DNA of 5,460 nt from an uncultured Verrucomicrobiota bacterium (lineage in GTDB: Bacteria; Verrucomicrobiota; Verrucomicrobiia; Chthoniobacterales; SZAS-18), in the NCBI GenBank assembly GCA_937873255.1, contig CALMVM010000624.1, positions 1-5,460 of the forward strand, read 5' to 3'. Positions within the stretch are counted from its first letter, which is position 1, and each line of letters begins with the position of its first letter. Position numbers and translations under genes: made by a program. The notes under the pieces were generated by a model. It ran no database searches, was not told the DNA's origin, and saw only the letters and a program-made list of their open reading frames with translations. Below, piece after piece: positions 3,972 through 5,460 of this stretch.

Positions 3972-5460
3972 CAAACCTCCTTCGGCAGCAATCGGCGCAT
4001 CGCTTCTTCCAGCCGGTCAATCGCCACCGGCTTGATGAGATGCTCGCTGAAACCGGCCTCGCGCGTCTTGTTGATGTCGCTTTCCATCCCGTAGCCGCTC
4101 AACGCAATCCCCGGCGGTCCGCCAGCCGCGCGCAACGTGTTCATCAGGTCGCAGCCCGAACCGTCCGGCAGGCCCAGGTCGCTGATGAGCAGATCGAAAC
4201 GCTGCTCCTCCTTCGCTTTCGCCAACCCTTCCGCCACCGAGTGCGCCACCACCACCTGGTAGCCGCGCCGGTTGAGCAGACGCTGCATGCCCAGGCAGGT
4301 GTCCTCGTGGTCGTCCACCAACAGCACCCGCCAGCCGTGTCCGTTCTTCGCGGAAGCCGCGCCGTTGGCCTTTGCCGCCGGGGCCTGCGCCGTCTCGACG
4401 AGCGTCGCCTGCGAGTCAACACCGCCGGGGGAGAAGGCATCCGCGTTTTCGCCCGCCGGGGTCGGGCAGATGTGCAGGTCTACCGTGAAAGTCGCCCCCT
4501 TGTTCGGCCCCTCGCTGGAGACCGACAGCGTCCCGCCGTGCGCCTCGACCATCGCCTTGGAAATCGCCAACCCCAGCCCCAGGCCGCCGAAACGCTGGGT
4601 GATGCCGCTCTGCCCCTGGTCGAACGCGTTGAAAATCCGCCGCAGATGCTGCGGCTCGACGCCGATCCCCTCGTCGATGACCTCCACCCGCACGAAGTCC
4701 GGGTCCGGATCTTCGCCCGGCTGCTTGATCGCGTAAACGTTCTCCTGCCGCAGGTGGCTGCCCGGTATGCTGCTTGCCATCGGACCGCCACCCGGCATCC
4801 GCACGAAGTCCGCCGCCGGTTGCGTGGCGCGCGGGCGCGTAGCCGCCGCGATGTTCACCGAGCGCACGACGATCCGCTTGCCCTTGGGCGTGAACTTGAC
4901 GGCGTTGGCCAGCAGGTTCCACAGCACCTGCTGCAAACGCCCCGGATCGACGCACACGTCGAGTGCCGTGTCGCGCCAGTCGAGCTGCAGCGCGATCGAC
5001 TTGGCCGCCGCGGCCGGCTGCACATCGACGGTCTGGAGCGAGAGTTGCAGCTTGCCCCGGCTGATGCGTGTGACGTCCAGCAGGTCGTCGATGAGCCTCG
5101 CTTCGAGTTCGACATTGCGCCGGATGATTTCCAGCGGCTGGCGCGCGGCAGGCAGCACGTCGGTGACGGTTTCGAGTTCGGCGACCATGGTGAGTACGGG
5201 GGAAAGAGGATTTCTCAACTCGTGGCTGAGCTGCGCGAGGAACTGGTCTTTGGAGGTGTTGGCACTGATGAGTTCCTGGCGCAGCGTCACGGCGGGCGTG
5301 CTGTCCTCGACCAGACACAGGACGCCAAGGGTACGTTGATAGCTGTCCTGGAGACGCAGCAGATTCGTCGTGAGATAGCGGGTCTGGCCGTTGGCACCGG
5401 GCACGCGCTGTTCGATGGCCTGGAAAGGCACGCCGAACCCCAGCACCCGCGCCAGCGCCG
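3971..5460 (-). CDS. Hybrid histidine kinase with C-terminal receiver domain (N-terminus beyond the window)
   Basis: At least 496 codons are open from the right edge to TGA 3971-3973. The GTG at 5444-5446 is in frame but lies inside a PAS-like region, so the true start is upstream. Counting from that GTG: the end of a PAS-type sensor fold (about 1-55, ending LGVLCLVEDSTP), a HisKA dimerisation domain with SHELRNPL and phospho-accepting H75, then the ATP-binding domain with N-box NLLANAVKFTP (N181), G1 box DEGIG (D258), F-box IFNAF and G2 box GGLGLGL. A Pro/Ala-rich linker (325-368) leads to a receiver domain with acidic VDDHED (D378, D379), phospho-acceptor D423 in SDLGLPDGSG, S450 and K472. 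It should autophosphorylate at H75 and relay to D423. No HPt or output domain and no membrane segment are in view. The ATP-binding domain contains an extra ~45 residues between N and G1 boxes. Confidence 0.94.
   Translation of the reverse strand, partial: ALARVLGFGVPFQAIEQRVPGANGQTRYLTTNLLRLQDSYQRTLGVLCLVEDSTPAVTLRQELISANTSKDQFLAQLSHELRNPLSPVLTMVAELETVTDVLPAARQPLEIIRRNVELEARLIDDLLDVTRISRGKLQLSLQTVDVQPAAAAKSIALQLDWRDTALDVCVDPGRLQQVLWNLLANAVKFTPKGKRIVVRSVNIAAATRPRATQPAADFVRMPGGGPMASSIPGSHLRQENVYAIKQPGEDPDPDFVRVEVIDEGIGVEPQHLRRIFNAFDQGQSGITQRFGGLGLGLAISKAMVEAHGGTLSVSSEGPNKGATFTVDLHICPTPAGENADAFSPGGVDSQATLVETAQAPAAKANGAASAKNGHGWRVLLVDDHEDTCLGMQRLLNRRGYQVVVAHSVAEGLAKAKEEQRFDLLISDLGLPDGSGCDLMNTLRAAGGPPGIALSGYGMESDINKTREAGFSEHLIKPVAIDRLEEAMRRLLPKEV

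Noticed and set aside
4416..5318. 300-codon open frame in another minus-strand frame of the kinase
   Set aside because: It overlaps the histidine kinase in a different frame; its Arg/Gly/Ala-rich translation shows no domain of its own.
4767..5339. 190-codon plus-strand open frame in the kinase region
   Set aside because: Antisense to the HisKA and ATP-binding domains; the Ser/Thr-rich translation is typical of an antisense frame.
1..5460. CRISPR array, tRNA or rRNA genes
   Set aside because: No regularly spaced direct repeats, no tRNA-like cloverleaf with a TTC-loop box, and no rRNA sequence was recognised on reading the window.

Overview
The window is a high-GC bacterial accessory segment. 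Short remains of a carbon-metabolism operon, and the 3' part of a large sensor-kinase gene, are separated and flanked by pieces of four different insertion-sequence (IS) families. Gene content and style (phosphoketolase beside acetate kinase, an AIFM3-like Rieske-reductase, an 'MGQVLH'-type IS481 transposase, a hybrid histidine kinase) would fit a GC-rich environmental bacterium such as a member of the Verrucomicrobiota. This assignment is a guess from protein style; nothing in the window fixes the taxon.

Layout, left to right. (1) 1-596, minus strand: the 5' part of an IS3-family element. It has complete OrfA, the start of OrfB in the -1 frame, an A6G slippery site with a hairpin at the junction, and a probable terminal inverted repeat at 578-596. 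(2) 597 to about 703, minus strand: a roughly 35-codon scrap that I read as an IS5-family transposase, cut on the left by the IS3 element and on the right by a junction with phosphoketolase. (3) About 701-1714, plus strand: one open frame made from the C-terminal third of phosphoketolase (Xfp), joined in frame near 1484-1492 to what I read as the last ~75 residues of acetate kinase (AckA). (4) 1711-3327, plus strand: an intact Rieske plus FAD/NAD(P) oxidoreductase gene that starts in an ATGA overlap with the end of the ackA remnant. (5) About 3343-3840, minus strand: an internally deleted and frameshifted IS481-type transposase. (6) About 3841-3970, plus strand: the first ~30 codons of an IS630-type transposase. 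(7) 3971-5460, minus strand: a hybrid histidine kinase/response regulator, complete at its C-terminus and open at the right edge.

How the genes relate. Phosphoketolase makes acetyl phosphate and acetate kinase turns it into acetate and ATP, so xfp-ackA is a known functional pair. Here the pair appears to have collapsed into one chimeric frame lacking the TPP-binding half of Xfp and the catalytic core of AckA. The downstream oxidoreductase looks intact and was probably once translated by coupling to ackA. Its original promoter is not visible, so its present expression is an open question. The sensor kinase is unrelated, is transcribed toward the operon, and ends almost exactly where the IS630 stub begins.

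No tRNA, rRNA or CRISPR array was seen. The most notable observations are the Xfp-AckA fusion scar, the nested IS layers that created it, and the frameshift signal of the IS3 element.
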